Source: UMGS1322 sp900550765 | GTDB taxonomy: Bacteria > Bacillota > Clostridia > Christensenellales > QALW01 | Length of the DNA: 64,000 nt | Assembly: GCA_958448705.1 (NCBI GenBank) | Contig: CAUDEY010000009.1 | Span: 3,992-67,991 of the forward strand | Reading direction: 5' to 3' | Shown: one piece after another, positions 33,353 through 41,794 of the stretch | How the letters are laid out: each line of letters starts with the position of its first letter | How positions within the stretch are numbered: the first letter of the stretch is position 1 | Position numbers and translations under genes: made by a program | Notes under the pieces: generated by a model | What the model saw: the letters and a program-made list of their open reading frames with translations, nothing else | Database searches by the model: none | What the model was told of the DNA's origin: nothing

Positions 33353-35335
33353 ATGCTGCATACAAACAAGCCCCCGTATTTGGGCGCCGCCTATTACCCC
33401 GAACTTTGGCCTGCCGGGCAGGTGGACCAGGATATCCGGCAGATGAAGGAGGCCGGCTGCAATTTAATGCGTATTGCCGAGTTTGCCTGGATTACGATGG
33501 AACCCCGGGAGGGAATTTTTGAGTTTGCCTGGCTCCAAAACGTACTGGATAAGCTGCACGCGGCGGATATTGCGGTAATTCTCTGCACGCCTACGGCTAC
33601 ACCGCCCCAGTGGCTGACGACCAAGTACCCCGAAACGCTGCTGATGTATGAGGACGGCTCCCGCAAGGTGCACGGCAGCCGCCGGCATAACTGCCCGAAC
33701 AGCCCGGTTATGCGGGAGAAAAACCGCATCATCGTTACGGAGCTGGCAAAGCGCTTTGGAAAGCACCCGGCAGTTGTCGGCTGGCAGATTGATAATGAAG
33801 TATACCCTTATACCGCTTGCTGGTGCCCGGTTTGCCGGGAGGGCTTTCGGCAGTATTTAAAAAAGCGCTACGGAACGATTGAAGCTTTTAATACTGCGCT
33901 GGATCTGGACCGCTGGAGCATCCGCTATGATTCCTTTGCCGATGTAGAGCCGCCGCGGGAGTGGGCACACCCCACGATTAAAGCGCTGTGGTTTGACTTT
34001 CAGTGCGACAGCTGGATCGATTTTATCCATGAACAGGCGGCTGTTCTGCGGCAGTATTCCTCCGCGCCCATCGGCACGGATACGATGCCGTTTATGGGTC
34101 ATAACTACCCCAAGCTGATGGAAAAGCTGGATGTGGTGCAGTTTAACCATTATAATAATTTTGATACGCCGGAATGCTGTTTAGCTAAAACACCGCTGTG
34201 GTTTCATTATCTGCGCACGCTGAAGCCGGGCGTACCCTTTTGGAACACCGAAACCCAGGCCAACTGGAACGGCTCTACCTATAACCCGCTGGGCGTGCGG
34301 GAAGAAGGCTTCTGCCGCGTAAACTCCTGGCTGCCCTTTGTTTTCGGCGGGGAAATGAACCTCTACTGGCACTGGCGGGCGCACCCGGCGGGGCATGAGA
34401 TTGTGCATGGCTCGGTGGTGTCGGCCTGCGGACGTTTTTTGTATTCGATTGGCGAAATTCAGCGTACCAGCCGGGAACTGGAGCTGGCTGCTGATTTTGT
34501 TGCGGCTACAAAGCCCGTGGCGCAAGCGGCATTGCACTGCAGTTACAGCGCCTGGCTTGCTTTTAAAGAAATTCCTTATTATGCTGCGGTTTTAAGCGAA
34601 CATACGTATTTAACGGATTTAAGCCGCTGCCTGCATGATCCGCTGGTATTTTCCCATCATATTCCGCTGGATGTGATCAGCCAAAAGGCGCCGCTTGCCG
34701 GGTATAAGGTGTTGTTTTCACCCCTGCTGCCGGTTGTGGAGGATATAGGCGCCATTACGGAATTTGTGCTTAGCGGCGGCGTTTGGGTGGTAGGCCCGGC
34801 CAGTGACTTTTTAAACGAAAACCTGCGCCGCAGCACGACGGACGTATTTTATCATTTGGAAAAATTGACGGATACTTACTGTAAATATCAGCTGCCAAAC
34901 GATAATATTGCCTATGATATCACCTTTGCCGACGGCCAAAAATGCGAGGGCAGCCTTTGCTATGACGGCTTTGTTGCGGGTGAGGGGCAGACGCTGGCCG
35001 TATATCAGAACGGGCCGCTGAAGGGGTTGGCCGCCATCACCAAAACAAAGGTGGGCAAGGGTACGGTCATTGTTTTGGGTACGATGCCGCGCGGCGCGTC
35101 GCTTGCCCGGCTGCTGCAGGAACTGCCGCTTTGCCCCTGCGTAGATGCTTCGGATAATCTGGTTGCGGTTCCGCGCGAGGGAGGCGGACGGCGCGGAGTG
35201 ATCGTTGCCGAGATTTTTAACCGGCCGGGCCGTCTGTTTTTGGAAAAACCATATAGGGAAATTCTTACCAATAAGCGCCTTCAGGGGGAGATTTCCGTAG
35301 CAGCCGCGGATGTGCTGGTTTTGGAGGAAGAATAA
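33353..35335 (+). CDS. Beta-galactosidase, glycoside hydrolase family 42
   Basis: A 660-residue cytoplasmic enzyme releasing beta-linked galactose. GH42 signs: YLGAAYYPELWP at the N-terminus, acid/base E149 in GWQIDNEVYPY, nucleophile E300 in FWNTETQANWNG, and the structural zinc site C114, C156, C158, C161 with the spacing known from GH42 trimers. The trimerisation domain follows from about 390. No signal peptide, so it acts on imported oligosaccharides. The ATG at 33353 is used because GGAG sits 9-10 bases upstream; an in-frame ATG 7 codons earlier has no such site. No transporter genes adjoin it. Confidence 0.92.
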   Translation: MLHTNKPPYLGAAYYPELWPAGQVDQDIRQMKEAGCNLMRIAEFAWITMEPREGIFEFAWLQNVLDKLHAADIAVILCTPTATPPQWLTTKYPETLLMYEDGSRKVHGSRRHNCPNSPVMREKNRIIVTELAKRFGKHPAVVGWQIDNEVYPYTACWCPVCREGFRQYLKKRYGTIEAFNTALDLDRWSIRYDSFADVEPPREWAHPTIKALWFDFQCDSWIDFIHEQAAVLRQYSSAPIGTDTMPFMGHNYPKLMEKLDVVQFNHYNNFDTPECCLAKTPLWFHYLRTLKPGVPFWNTETQANWNGSTYNPLGVREEGFCRVNSWLPFVFGGEMNLYWHWRAHPAGHEIVHGSVVSACGRFLYSIGEIQRTSRELELAADFVAATKPVAQAALHCSYSAWLAFKEIPYYAAVLSEHTYLTDLSRCLHDPLVFSHHIPLDVISQKAPLAGYKVLFSPLLPVVEDIGAITEFVLSGGVWVVGPASDFLNENLRRSTTDVFYHLEKLTDTYCKYQLPNDNIAYDITFADGQKCEGSLCYDGFVAGEGQTLAVYQNGPLKGLAAITKTKVGKGTVIVLGTMPRGASLARLLQELPLCPCVDASDNLVAVPREGGGRRGVIVAEIFNRPGRLFLEKPYREILTNKRLQGEISVAAADVLVLEEE

Positions 35336-35350
35336 ATTTTTGAAAATTAC

Positions 35351-35379
35351 TTGATATTTTCCCGAAGACATGATATCAT
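35351..35379 (+). promoter_or_regulatory. Promoter of the SH3b protein gene
   Basis: TTGATA at 35351, a 17-base spacer and TATCAT at 35374-35379. Confidence 0.6.
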
Positions 35380-35425
35380 ATAGACAGTATTATTCTGTAT
35401 ATGATTTTACAGGGGGTATCGATAT

Positions 35426-36451
35426 ATGGCTTCTCAAGCAAAATATGCACGAAGAAGGAGAAACGCGTTTCTTGCGGCAATTGCATTGGCGCTGTTGTTT
35501 ATTATTGTAGTTATTTTGATCATTGTGGGGATTTCCAAGCGCAGCGGAGGAAACTCAGGAGATGCGAATGTTCCGGTGGTTACCACTCCCGGCACGCTGC
35601 CCACGCCTGACGGAACTGGTCTTGTGCCCGATATCACGCCTAGTGACGATCCTAATAACACCACCGGCCCATCGCCCTCTTCAACGGCGGCCGGTACACG
35701 CATGTATATTACCGGTGACGGTGTCAATGTACGGAAGGAGGCATCTACTTCTTCGGAAAAGATTACTACCTTGGCCAAGGGTACGGCGGTTACGGCTTAT
35801 GAACTTTCCGGTGATTTTTATCAGGTAAAGCTTTCAAGCGGTGATATTGGCTATGTTTCCAAAAACTATCTTTCCACTACCAGTCCGGCGAATGATCCTA
35901 CACCGTCTGCTTCACCCACGGCAACGCCCAATACTTCTAACGGAAAGACAATGTATGTGACCGGGGATTCCGTGAATGTGCGCAGTACGCCTTCTTCCAG
36001 CGGCAGCAAGCTGACCAGCCTGAAGAAGGGCGCGCAGGTAACGGCGTATGAAAATAAAAACGGATGGTATTATATTCAGTATCAAAGCGGTAAGTACGGA
36101 TATATCAGCGCTTCGTATTTGACTGCCGATGCGCCGAGTACGGCGACACCTACGCCGACGCCGACGCCGACACCCACAAAACCGCCTACACCTTCCAGCT
36201 GGTTGGATATCGGCTTGCCTCAGGAGGTCATTGCAAACTTTGGCACCTCGGTAAGTACGCAGGCTGCGTATTTGGCTCAAACCAAGGTCGGCCAGACGGT
36301 TTCTCCCCAGACGATTAATGCCTATACGTATTACAGAATAGAGAAAAATGACGGTTCTTCGTATTACATTGCTATCGAGGCGGGAAATTCGGATGCAAAA
36401 GCGTATATTTATACATCACTGGATCATATTCCGGGCAGCCCGGTAACCTGA
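35426..36451 (+). CDS. Membrane-anchored protein with two bacterial SH3 domains
   Basis: A 341-residue protein: basic N-terminus, one transmembrane helix (about 16-36), a Thr/Pro/Asp-rich linker, SH3b domain 1 (about 90-150, VNVRKEASTSSEKITTL ... GYVSKNYL), SH3b domain 2 (about 172-232, VNVRSTPSSSGSKLTSL ... GYISASYL), a TPTPTPT repeat and a C-terminal domain of about 85 residues that I do not recognise. SH3b pairs bind peptidoglycan or its cross-links, so a wall-associated role is likely. AGGGGG ribosome site and own promoter; a terminator follows. Confidence 0.8.
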   Translation: MASQAKYARRRRNAFLAAIALALLFIIVVILIIVGISKRSGGNSGDANVPVVTTPGTLPTPDGTGLVPDITPSDDPNNTTGPSPSSTAAGTRMYITGDGVNVRKEASTSSEKITTLAKGTAVTAYELSGDFYQVKLSSGDIGYVSKNYLSTTSPANDPTPSASPTATPNTSNGKTMYVTGDSVNVRSTPSSSGSKLTSLKKGAQVTAYENKNGWYYIQYQSGKYGYISASYLTADAPSTATPTPTPTPTPTKPPTPSSWLDIGLPQEVIANFGTSVSTQAAYLAQTKVGQTVSPQTINAYTYYRIEKNDGSSYYIAIEAGNSDAKAYIYTSLDHIPGSPVT

Positions 36452-36463
36452 GAAAAACAGAAG

Positions 36464-36497
36464 AAAAGAGCGCTGTTTGATACCGCGCTCTTTTTTT
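36464..36497 (+). terminator. Terminator after the SH3b gene
   Basis: AAAAGAGCGC pairs with GCGCTCTTTT around an 11-base loop, then T-rich DNA. Confidence 0.75.
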
Positions 36498-36556
36498 AAA
36501 ATAGGGGGTCCTGTATTTTGAGGGATCCGATCGGGATAGAAAAAAAGGAGGCACGT

Positions 36557-38059
36557 ATGAAAAAAACGTGCATACTATTGATTGCAGCCTGTATATTGTT
36601 TTGCGCGTGCGCCGCGGGGCCGTCGGGCGGAGGGGCTCCCGGGCCGACTGCGGAAGTTCCCTTTGTAAGCGAAACCTATGCTATTTTTCCCTTTTACTGT
36701 ATTGGGGTGGATGATCAGTTGTGGCGGGTGCAGAGCAACGGCTCCCTTTGCAGCCATATTCAGGTAAATTATTCTCTGCAGGGGCAGGAGAGAAACTATG
36801 TATATCCTGTTCCGGGGACGAATACCGTTTTATATGCTACGAATCTTACCTTGGAAAACGGAATAGTGCTTTGTAGTTTGGGTTTATGGAATGCTCCGGA
36901 GGCGGCTCGGACTTTGGCGGAGAATGTTCGGTTTGACAGCCTCTGCGCCAATGAGGACGGATCGGTTTTGTTTATTGACAAGGAAAATACGCTTTATCTG
37001 TATCAGGATGGCATGGCCGGTAAAATAGAGGAAAACGTTGCGCAGGCGGTCTTTGTCGGTGAGGAGACCTTTTTGTACCGCTTGGCTCAAGGAGAGTATA
37101 TCGGCGGGGAATTCAGCTATCCTGTCTATTGGGCCACTGCGGATTACCGAAATTATTTGATGGATGCGCTGGATATTGCTGCGGTGGACAGCAGCAGCGG
37201 CCGGGCTTTTTTGATTAAAAACCGGCATACGGTTCAGAAGCGCGCGGCTACGGCAGAAGTGGCGGAATGTTTTGTGTATGCCGACGGCGAAATTCTTTTC
37301 AGTATTCCTTCGGTTCTGCTTTCCCAGTTTGCCGAAGATACCGGCCATATGGTCTTGTTTTCCTGTGATGAGGCAAAAACCACGCTGCAGTATAATCTTT
37401 TTCGCATTAACGGCGATGAACCGGTGCTGATCGCTTCAGCAGTGCTTTCGGGAAGATATGTTTCCAGTGACCGCACGGCTTTTGTATATGAAACCGCTCA
37501 GGAGGATATTATAAAAACAAATCTTCTTACTGCTGATCACAAGGTAATACAGTTGCCTTCCGGCGGAGCGGTTTCTAATGTATTTTTCTGCGCACCGTAT
37601 CTGTATCTGCTTACCGGCGGAACGCTCTCGGTTATGGATGTGGAGACCGGCGGAGCTTTTGAAGAGCTGGCCGGCGGACTTTCTGCGGCGCGGCTGAGCG
37701 GAACTTCCCTAATTTGCTTTCAGGGCAGTCGGGCGCCGTACAGCGTATCGGTCTGCAGTGGCAGGGAAATTACGCCGCTTACCTCCAGCGCTGCGAACGA
37801 TACGTTTTTTTATGAAGACGGATATCTGTATTATTATACCGGTGAGGGCAACTTTTATAATATTTCCATGGCTGCTCCTGACGGAAAGGAGATTGCCTAT
37901 ATCAGTAATATTGATACACAGATTGGTTTTATCGCCGGCGATACGTTTGTAGCGGCTGCCAAGCGGGATGATAAAAGCCTGTATGTAGCGCATTTGGACG
38001 GGTTTATGGATACTAAGATCAAAATCAAAAAAATTATTTTCGATAGGGAGGTCAGATAA
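36557..38059 (+). CDS. Lipoprotein of unknown function, likely beta-propeller
   Basis: A 500-residue lipoprotein: signal peptide with lipobox LFCAC, a short Gly/Pro linker, then a region of repeating beta-strand blocks about 40-50 residues long, each with hydrophobic strands and turns such as NEDGSVLFIDKENTLYLYQD, which suggests a propeller. I cannot name the family. ATG 36557 after AGGAGG. It ends one base before the NfeD-like gene, so it belongs to the NfeD-FloA operon and may act on the outer face of FloA membrane domains; that link is inference. Confidence 0.7.
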   Translation: MKKTCILLIAACILFCACAAGPSGGGAPGPTAEVPFVSETYAIFPFYCIGVDDQLWRVQSNGSLCSHIQVNYSLQGQERNYVYPVPGTNTVLYATNLTLENGIVLCSLGLWNAPEAARTLAENVRFDSLCANEDGSVLFIDKENTLYLYQDGMAGKIEENVAQAVFVGEETFLYRLAQGEYIGGEFSYPVYWATADYRNYLMDALDIAAVDSSSGRAFLIKNRHTVQKRAATAEVAECFVYADGEILFSIPSVLLSQFAEDTGHMVLFSCDEAKTTLQYNLFRINGDEPVLIASAVLSGRYVSSDRTAFVYETAQEDIIKTNLLTADHKVIQLPSGGAVSNVFFCAPYLYLLTGGTLSVMDVETGGAFEELAGGLSAARLSGTSLICFQGSRAPYSVSVCSGREITPLTSSAANDTFFYEDGYLYYYTGEGNFYNISMAAPDGKEIAYISNIDTQIGFIAGDTFVAAAKRDDKSLYVAHLDGFMDTKIKIKKIIFDREVR

Positions 38060-38563
38060 ATGGAATTTCTTCTTTCGATTCCTTTGGTTGTTGTGATTAT
38101 TGCCCTGTTTGCAGGCACGGCGCTTCTGCTGCTGGAATGCTTTGTTCCCGGGGTAGGAATTCCGGGGATCACCGGCGGTATTCTGGTATTGTTTGCCATT
38201 GTTGCCCTGGTGCCGCATATTGGCTGGTATGTAGTGCTGATTGCGCTGGCAGTAGTGCTGTTAATCATTCTGGCAGTATCCGCCTTTGCCAAAAGTGCGG
38301 GCAGAGGACAGAATCCCTTGGTGCTGGATGCAAGGACGGACCGGGATTCTGGTTTTTCCGCTAACAACGATTGCCGCGGTTTGATCAATAAAGAGGGAAT
38401 TTCCGTAACGCAGCTGCGTCCGGCGGGAATTGCTTTGATCGACGGTAACCGTGTGGATGTTGTGACCGACGGCGAGTTTATCGAAGTCAACGTTCCGGTA
38501 AAGGTCGTTGATATTGAGGGACGCCGTATTATTGTAAAAAAAATTGAGGGAGGTAACAAATAA
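38060..38563 (+). CDS. NfeD-like membrane protein
   Basis: A 167-residue protein with three hydrophobic helices (about 5-27, 32-52, 56-78) and a C-terminal OB-fold domain (about 105-165: GISVTQLRPAGIALIDGNRVDV...VDIEGRRIIVKKIE), the NfeD1b-type layout. NfeD partners of flotillins scaffold membrane microdomains. Immediately after the lipoprotein gene and directly abutting floA. Confidence 0.9.
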   Translation: MEFLLSIPLVVVIIALFAGTALLLLECFVPGVGIPGITGGILVLFAIVALVPHIGWYVVLIALAVVLLIILAVSAFAKSAGRGQNPLVLDARTDRDSGFSANNDCRGLINKEGISVTQLRPAGIALIDGNRVDVVTDGEFIEVNVPVKVVDIEGRRIIVKKIEGGNK

Positions 38564-39568
38564 ATGTTACAATTGCTTGCTGTTTCTTTTAATCCTATTG
38601 CAGCGGTTATCATTCTGGTAGTAGTTTTGATTCTGCTGATGCTGTTCTTCAGGCTTTTTCCTATCGGTATGTGGATGACGGCTTTGTTTTCCGGTGTAAG
38701 GGTAGGAATCTTTCAGCTGGCTACCATGCGCTTTCGCCGGGTGAATCCTGCAAGAATTGTGTATCCCATGATTCAGGCTACCAAGGCCGGGCTGGATCTG
38801 GACATGAGCAAGCTGGAAGCACATTTGCTGGCTAAGGGAAATGTTGAAAAAGTGGTCAATGCCCTGATCGCTGCCCAGCGTGCTGAGATTCCGCTGAATT
38901 TTGAGCGTGCCGCCGCTATTGACCTGGCCGGCCGGGATGTATTGACGGCAGTGCAGATGAGCGTAAACCCTAAGGTCATCGAAACGCCGATTATTGCCGC
39001 TATCGCCAAAGACGGTATTGAGCTGCGCGCCAAGGCCCGGGTTACGGTACGTGCCAATATTGACCGCCTGGTCGGCGGTGCCGGGGAGGAAACAATCATT
39101 GCCCGTGTAGGAGAAGGCATTGTTACGACTGCCGGCAGTGCCGAAAGTCATAAAGCTGTTTTGGAAAATCCGGATTTGATTTCCCGTACCGTTTTAGGTA
39201 AGGGATTGGATGCGGGCACTGCGTTTGAGATTCTTTCGATTGATATTGCCGACGTTGATGTTGGCCGCAACATCGGCGCTCAGCTGCAGATGGATCAGGC
39301 TGAGGCCGATAAAAAGATTGCGCAGGCTAAGGCCGAGGAACGCAGGGCGATGGCCGTTGCACGGGAACAGGAAATGAAGGCGCAGGTGCAGGAGATGCGT
39401 GCCAAGGTAGTAGAAGCTGAGGCCGAGGTTCCCAAGGCGATGGCCTCTGCACTGAAAGAGGGAAAACTGGGCGTAATGGATTATTACCGTATGGAAAATA
39501 TGCTGGCGGATACCCAGATGCGCTCCTCCATTGCTGATGCCGGCGGCAATAAATCTAAGCCGGAATAA
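38564..39568 (+). CDS. floA: Flotillin-like protein FloA
   Basis: A 334-residue scaffold of bacterial functional membrane microdomains. N-terminal hydrophobic hairpin (about 9-33), SPFH-like domain (RVNPARIVYPMIQATKAGLDL; MSVNPKVIETPIIAAIAKDG; RVGEGIVTTAGSAESHKAVL), and a charged helical region rich in Ala/Glu (about 245-300). Length and order match FloA/YqfA. It follows NfeD without a gap and precedes a small membrane gene by 6 bases, like the Bacillus yqeZ-yqfA-yqfB order. Confidence 0.95.
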   Translation: MLQLLAVSFNPIAAVIILVVVLILLMLFFRLFPIGMWMTALFSGVRVGIFQLATMRFRRVNPARIVYPMIQATKAGLDLDMSKLEAHLLAKGNVEKVVNALIAAQRAEIPLNFERAAAIDLAGRDVLTAVQMSVNPKVIETPIIAAIAKDGIELRAKARVTVRANIDRLVGGAGEETIIARVGEGIVTTAGSAESHKAVLENPDLISRTVLGKGLDAGTAFEILSIDIADVDVGRNIGAQLQMDQAEADKKIAQAKAEERRAMAVAREQEMKAQVQEMRAKVVEAEAEVPKAMASALKEGKLGVMDYYRMENMLADTQMRSSIADAGGNKSKPE

Positions 39569-39574
39569 ACGCCT

Positions 39575-40057
39575 ATGCAACTGATTTTTATCATCTTTAT
39601 TATTGTGGCCATTGTAGCTGCAGTAAATAAAAATAAAACGCCGAACAATCCCCGGCAGCCTGGATCCCGGCCGGTATCCCCGCAGCAGGGTCCCGGAAAT
39701 ATTCCGGGGAACGGGCAGCCCAATGTCCGTCCTAATCCGCCGCAGACAGGAAGACCTCCTCGGCCGAATACCGGTGCGGCGACACAGCCAGCGCAGGGAA
39801 TGGCTAAAACGCCGATGCAGGAGGAATATGAACGTTTTTTAAAGCGTCAGGCTGCACGGGAGGCACTCAGCCCGGAGGGGAAGCCCAGTACTGAGGGGGA
39901 ATGTATAGAGCCGAATCCAAACCATTGCGCGGTGGTGCATCATGAAGATCCGGCCTATAGCCAGGAACAGAATGAGCTGATCGATGTGGATAAGCAGGAA
40001 CTGATCAAAGGGATTTTGTGGAGCGAGATCTTGGGTAAACCCAAATGTATGCGCTGA
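39575..40057 (+). CDS. Small membrane protein with Pro/Gly-rich tail
   Basis: A 160-residue protein: N-terminal transmembrane helix (about 1-15), a long Pro/Gly/Gln-rich segment (about 22-75), then a charged domain with EEYERFLKRQAAREAL and a C-terminal EILGKPKCMR. There is no strong ribosome site, so it is probably translated by coupling to floA. Unknown family; occupies the yqfB place but without evident similarity. Confidence 0.6.
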   Translation: MQLIFIIFIIVAIVAAVNKNKTPNNPRQPGSRPVSPQQGPGNIPGNGQPNVRPNPPQTGRPPRPNTGAATQPAQGMAKTPMQEEYERFLKRQAAREALSPEGKPSTEGECIEPNPNHCAVVHHEDPAYSQEQNELIDVDKQELIKGILWSEILGKPKCMR

Positions 40058-40062
40058 AGCAG

Positions 40063-40100
40063 AAGCCGCCGAAAGGAATTTCCTTTCGGCGGCTTTTTTA
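40063..40100 (+). terminator. Terminator of the FloA operon
   Basis: AAGCCGCCGAAAGG pairs with CCTTTCGGCGGCTT around AATTT, followed by six T. Confidence 0.85.
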
Positions 40101-40340
40101 TGGATGGAAAACCGGGAGACAGCCGCGCGGAGGAAGCGGGCTTTAGCGATAAAAAGAAATACAAAGGAAGAAAGAAAAAATATGGCGAGCCTCCTCTTGG
40201 ATCGGGAGGCGGCTTTTACGGAGTAAAAAGCCGCAGGGAAAGAATGCAAAACTACGCCTCAGCCGGTTATCACCGGCGGCTTGTTTCCGGGTAGCCGTTG
40301 TATACGAAAAATCACAGGACAGCCGGGAGAAAACGGGGAA

Positions 40341-41417
40341 TTAGTGTTTGTCTGCAGACGGCGGCGGGGAGGAGGATAAAAGCTGCAGGTAAAAACGGAA
40401 CGCAGAAGGAACGGCATATTCCCGCCGGATCTCATCCGCATTTTTCCACACAAAGCCGTCGGCTTCCTCTGGGCAGCAAACGGTATATCCGTGCATCTGC
40501 CATTCTGTGTGCGTAAAAATATGCCGTGCATCACCGCAGGGAGTACAGGCGGCTGCGGAAATTCCCTTGGTCTGCAAGAGAGCAGTGACCTGCGCTGCCG
40601 TGAGCTTTCCGGGGAAATTGGGAAATTCCCAAAGGCCGGCAAGCAGACCCTTTTCCGGACGGCGGCATAAGGCGTAGTTCTTTCCGCAGGAAAGCAGCAG
40701 TATGGTACGGTCTTCCGCATGTCTTTTCTTTTTTTCGGCTTTTACCGGATACTGCGCGGCAGTGTTGTTTTTTTGCGCCAGACAGAGCTGCTTCAGCGGG
40801 CATTCCCCGCATTTTGGGGTTCCGTTTGGCAGGCAAAGGACTTCGCCTAATTCCATCAGCCCTTGGGTGAGCGCCGCGGCATCTTCCCCTGAGGGATAGA
40901 CGCGCTGCAGCATTCGTGTAAAGACGGGTTTGGCTTTTTGCGGCGTGTCTTTATATGCATTCAGGCGGGCCAGTACACGGATTACATTGCCGTCAACGGC
41001 GGGAGCAGGCTGCCCGAAGGCGATTGATGCGATGGCACCGGCGGTATAATCGCCGATTCCCGGCAAGCGGCGCAGTTCCTCTGCATGTTGCGGAAAGTGG
41101 CCGTTATAAAGCGCGGCGATTTGCTGCGCCGCTTTTTTCAAATTTCGCGCTCGGCTGTAATAGCCGAGTCCTTGCCAAAGCTTCATCAGCCGGTCTTCTT
41201 CCGCGGCAGCAAGTGCGTCTACCGTAGGAAATGCATCTAAGAAACGCTGATAATATGGAATAACTGCCTCAATACGCGTCTGCTGAAGCATGATCTCCGA
41301 AAGCCAAATGTGATACGGCTCATTATCCTGCCGCCAGGGCAGAGCTCTTTTGTTTTTTTTGTACCAGCAGATAAGCAGCGGTACGGCCTTGTGCAAAAGT
41401 GCAATATCTTCTTTCAA
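40341..41417 (-). CDS. mutY: A/G-specific adenine glycosylase
   Basis: A 358-residue DNA repair enzyme removing adenine opposite 8-oxoguanine. LPWRQDNEPYHIWLSEIMLQ start, helix-hairpin-helix LPGIGDYTAGAI with the catalytic Asp in PAVDGNVIRVLAR, the [4Fe-4S] cluster CLPNGTPKCGECPLKQLC, and a C-terminal NUDIX-like 8-oxoG recognition domain (about 230-345). The start is TTG at 41417, behind GGAG. Monocistronic, convergent with the FloA operon. Confidence 0.95.
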   Translation of the reverse strand: MKEDIALLHKAVPLLICWYKKNKRALPWRQDNEPYHIWLSEIMLQQTRIEAVIPYYQRFLDAFPTVDALAAAEEDRLMKLWQGLGYYSRARNLKKAAQQIAALYNGHFPQHAEELRRLPGIGDYTAGAIASIAFGQPAPAVDGNVIRVLARLNAYKDTPQKAKPVFTRMLQRVYPSGEDAAALTQGLMELGEVLCLPNGTPKCGECPLKQLCLAQKNNTAAQYPVKAEKKKRHAEDRTILLLSCGKNYALCRRPEKGLLAGLWEFPNFPGKLTAAQVTALLQTKGISAAACTPCGDARHIFTHTEWQMHGYTVCCPEEADGFVWKNADEIRREYAVPSAFRFYLQLLSSSPPPSADKH

Positions 41418-41794
41418 ATGCGGCTCCTTTCTTTTTTATCAGAGATTGTAGGAACAGTGTATCATATTTTGATAAGAATGAAAAGTCCATGTTTTATGAT
41501 AAGAAAATCTATTTCAATAAAGCTAAAAATCAATTATGATAAAAATATAAAGGTTTCAAATTTCCCCTATACTGCCGTTATTTTATAAAAAATTTATTTT
41601 ATTAACAACTATTGCGTTTTTGCAGCGGGTTTATTTTAGACAAAAACAGGTTTATTTTTAGCCTTTATCCTCTTTTTAAAAAACAGTATAATAAAAAAAC
41701 AATTTCTTTTGTTCGCCGGCGGCAGGCAAAGTTATTGAAACCGAAATGTTTTGGCAGGTCAAAAATTTTTATTGGAATAAAAAGGAGAAGGAAA
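41418..41794 (+). other. AT-rich gap between mutY and the secreted WbsX-domain gene
   Basis: No gene is seen in this 377-base stretch. It must hold the divergent promoters. A TATAAT at 41687-41692 with a weak TTTATC 17 bases upstream may serve the + strand gene. Two ATGATAA-type words at about 41495 and 41538 are not explained. Confidence 0.4.

Noticed and set aside
40100..40294. A basic 64-codon frame after the FloA operon terminator
   Set aside because: No ribosome site, begins in the terminator T-run and shows biased repeat-like composition; no family resemblance.
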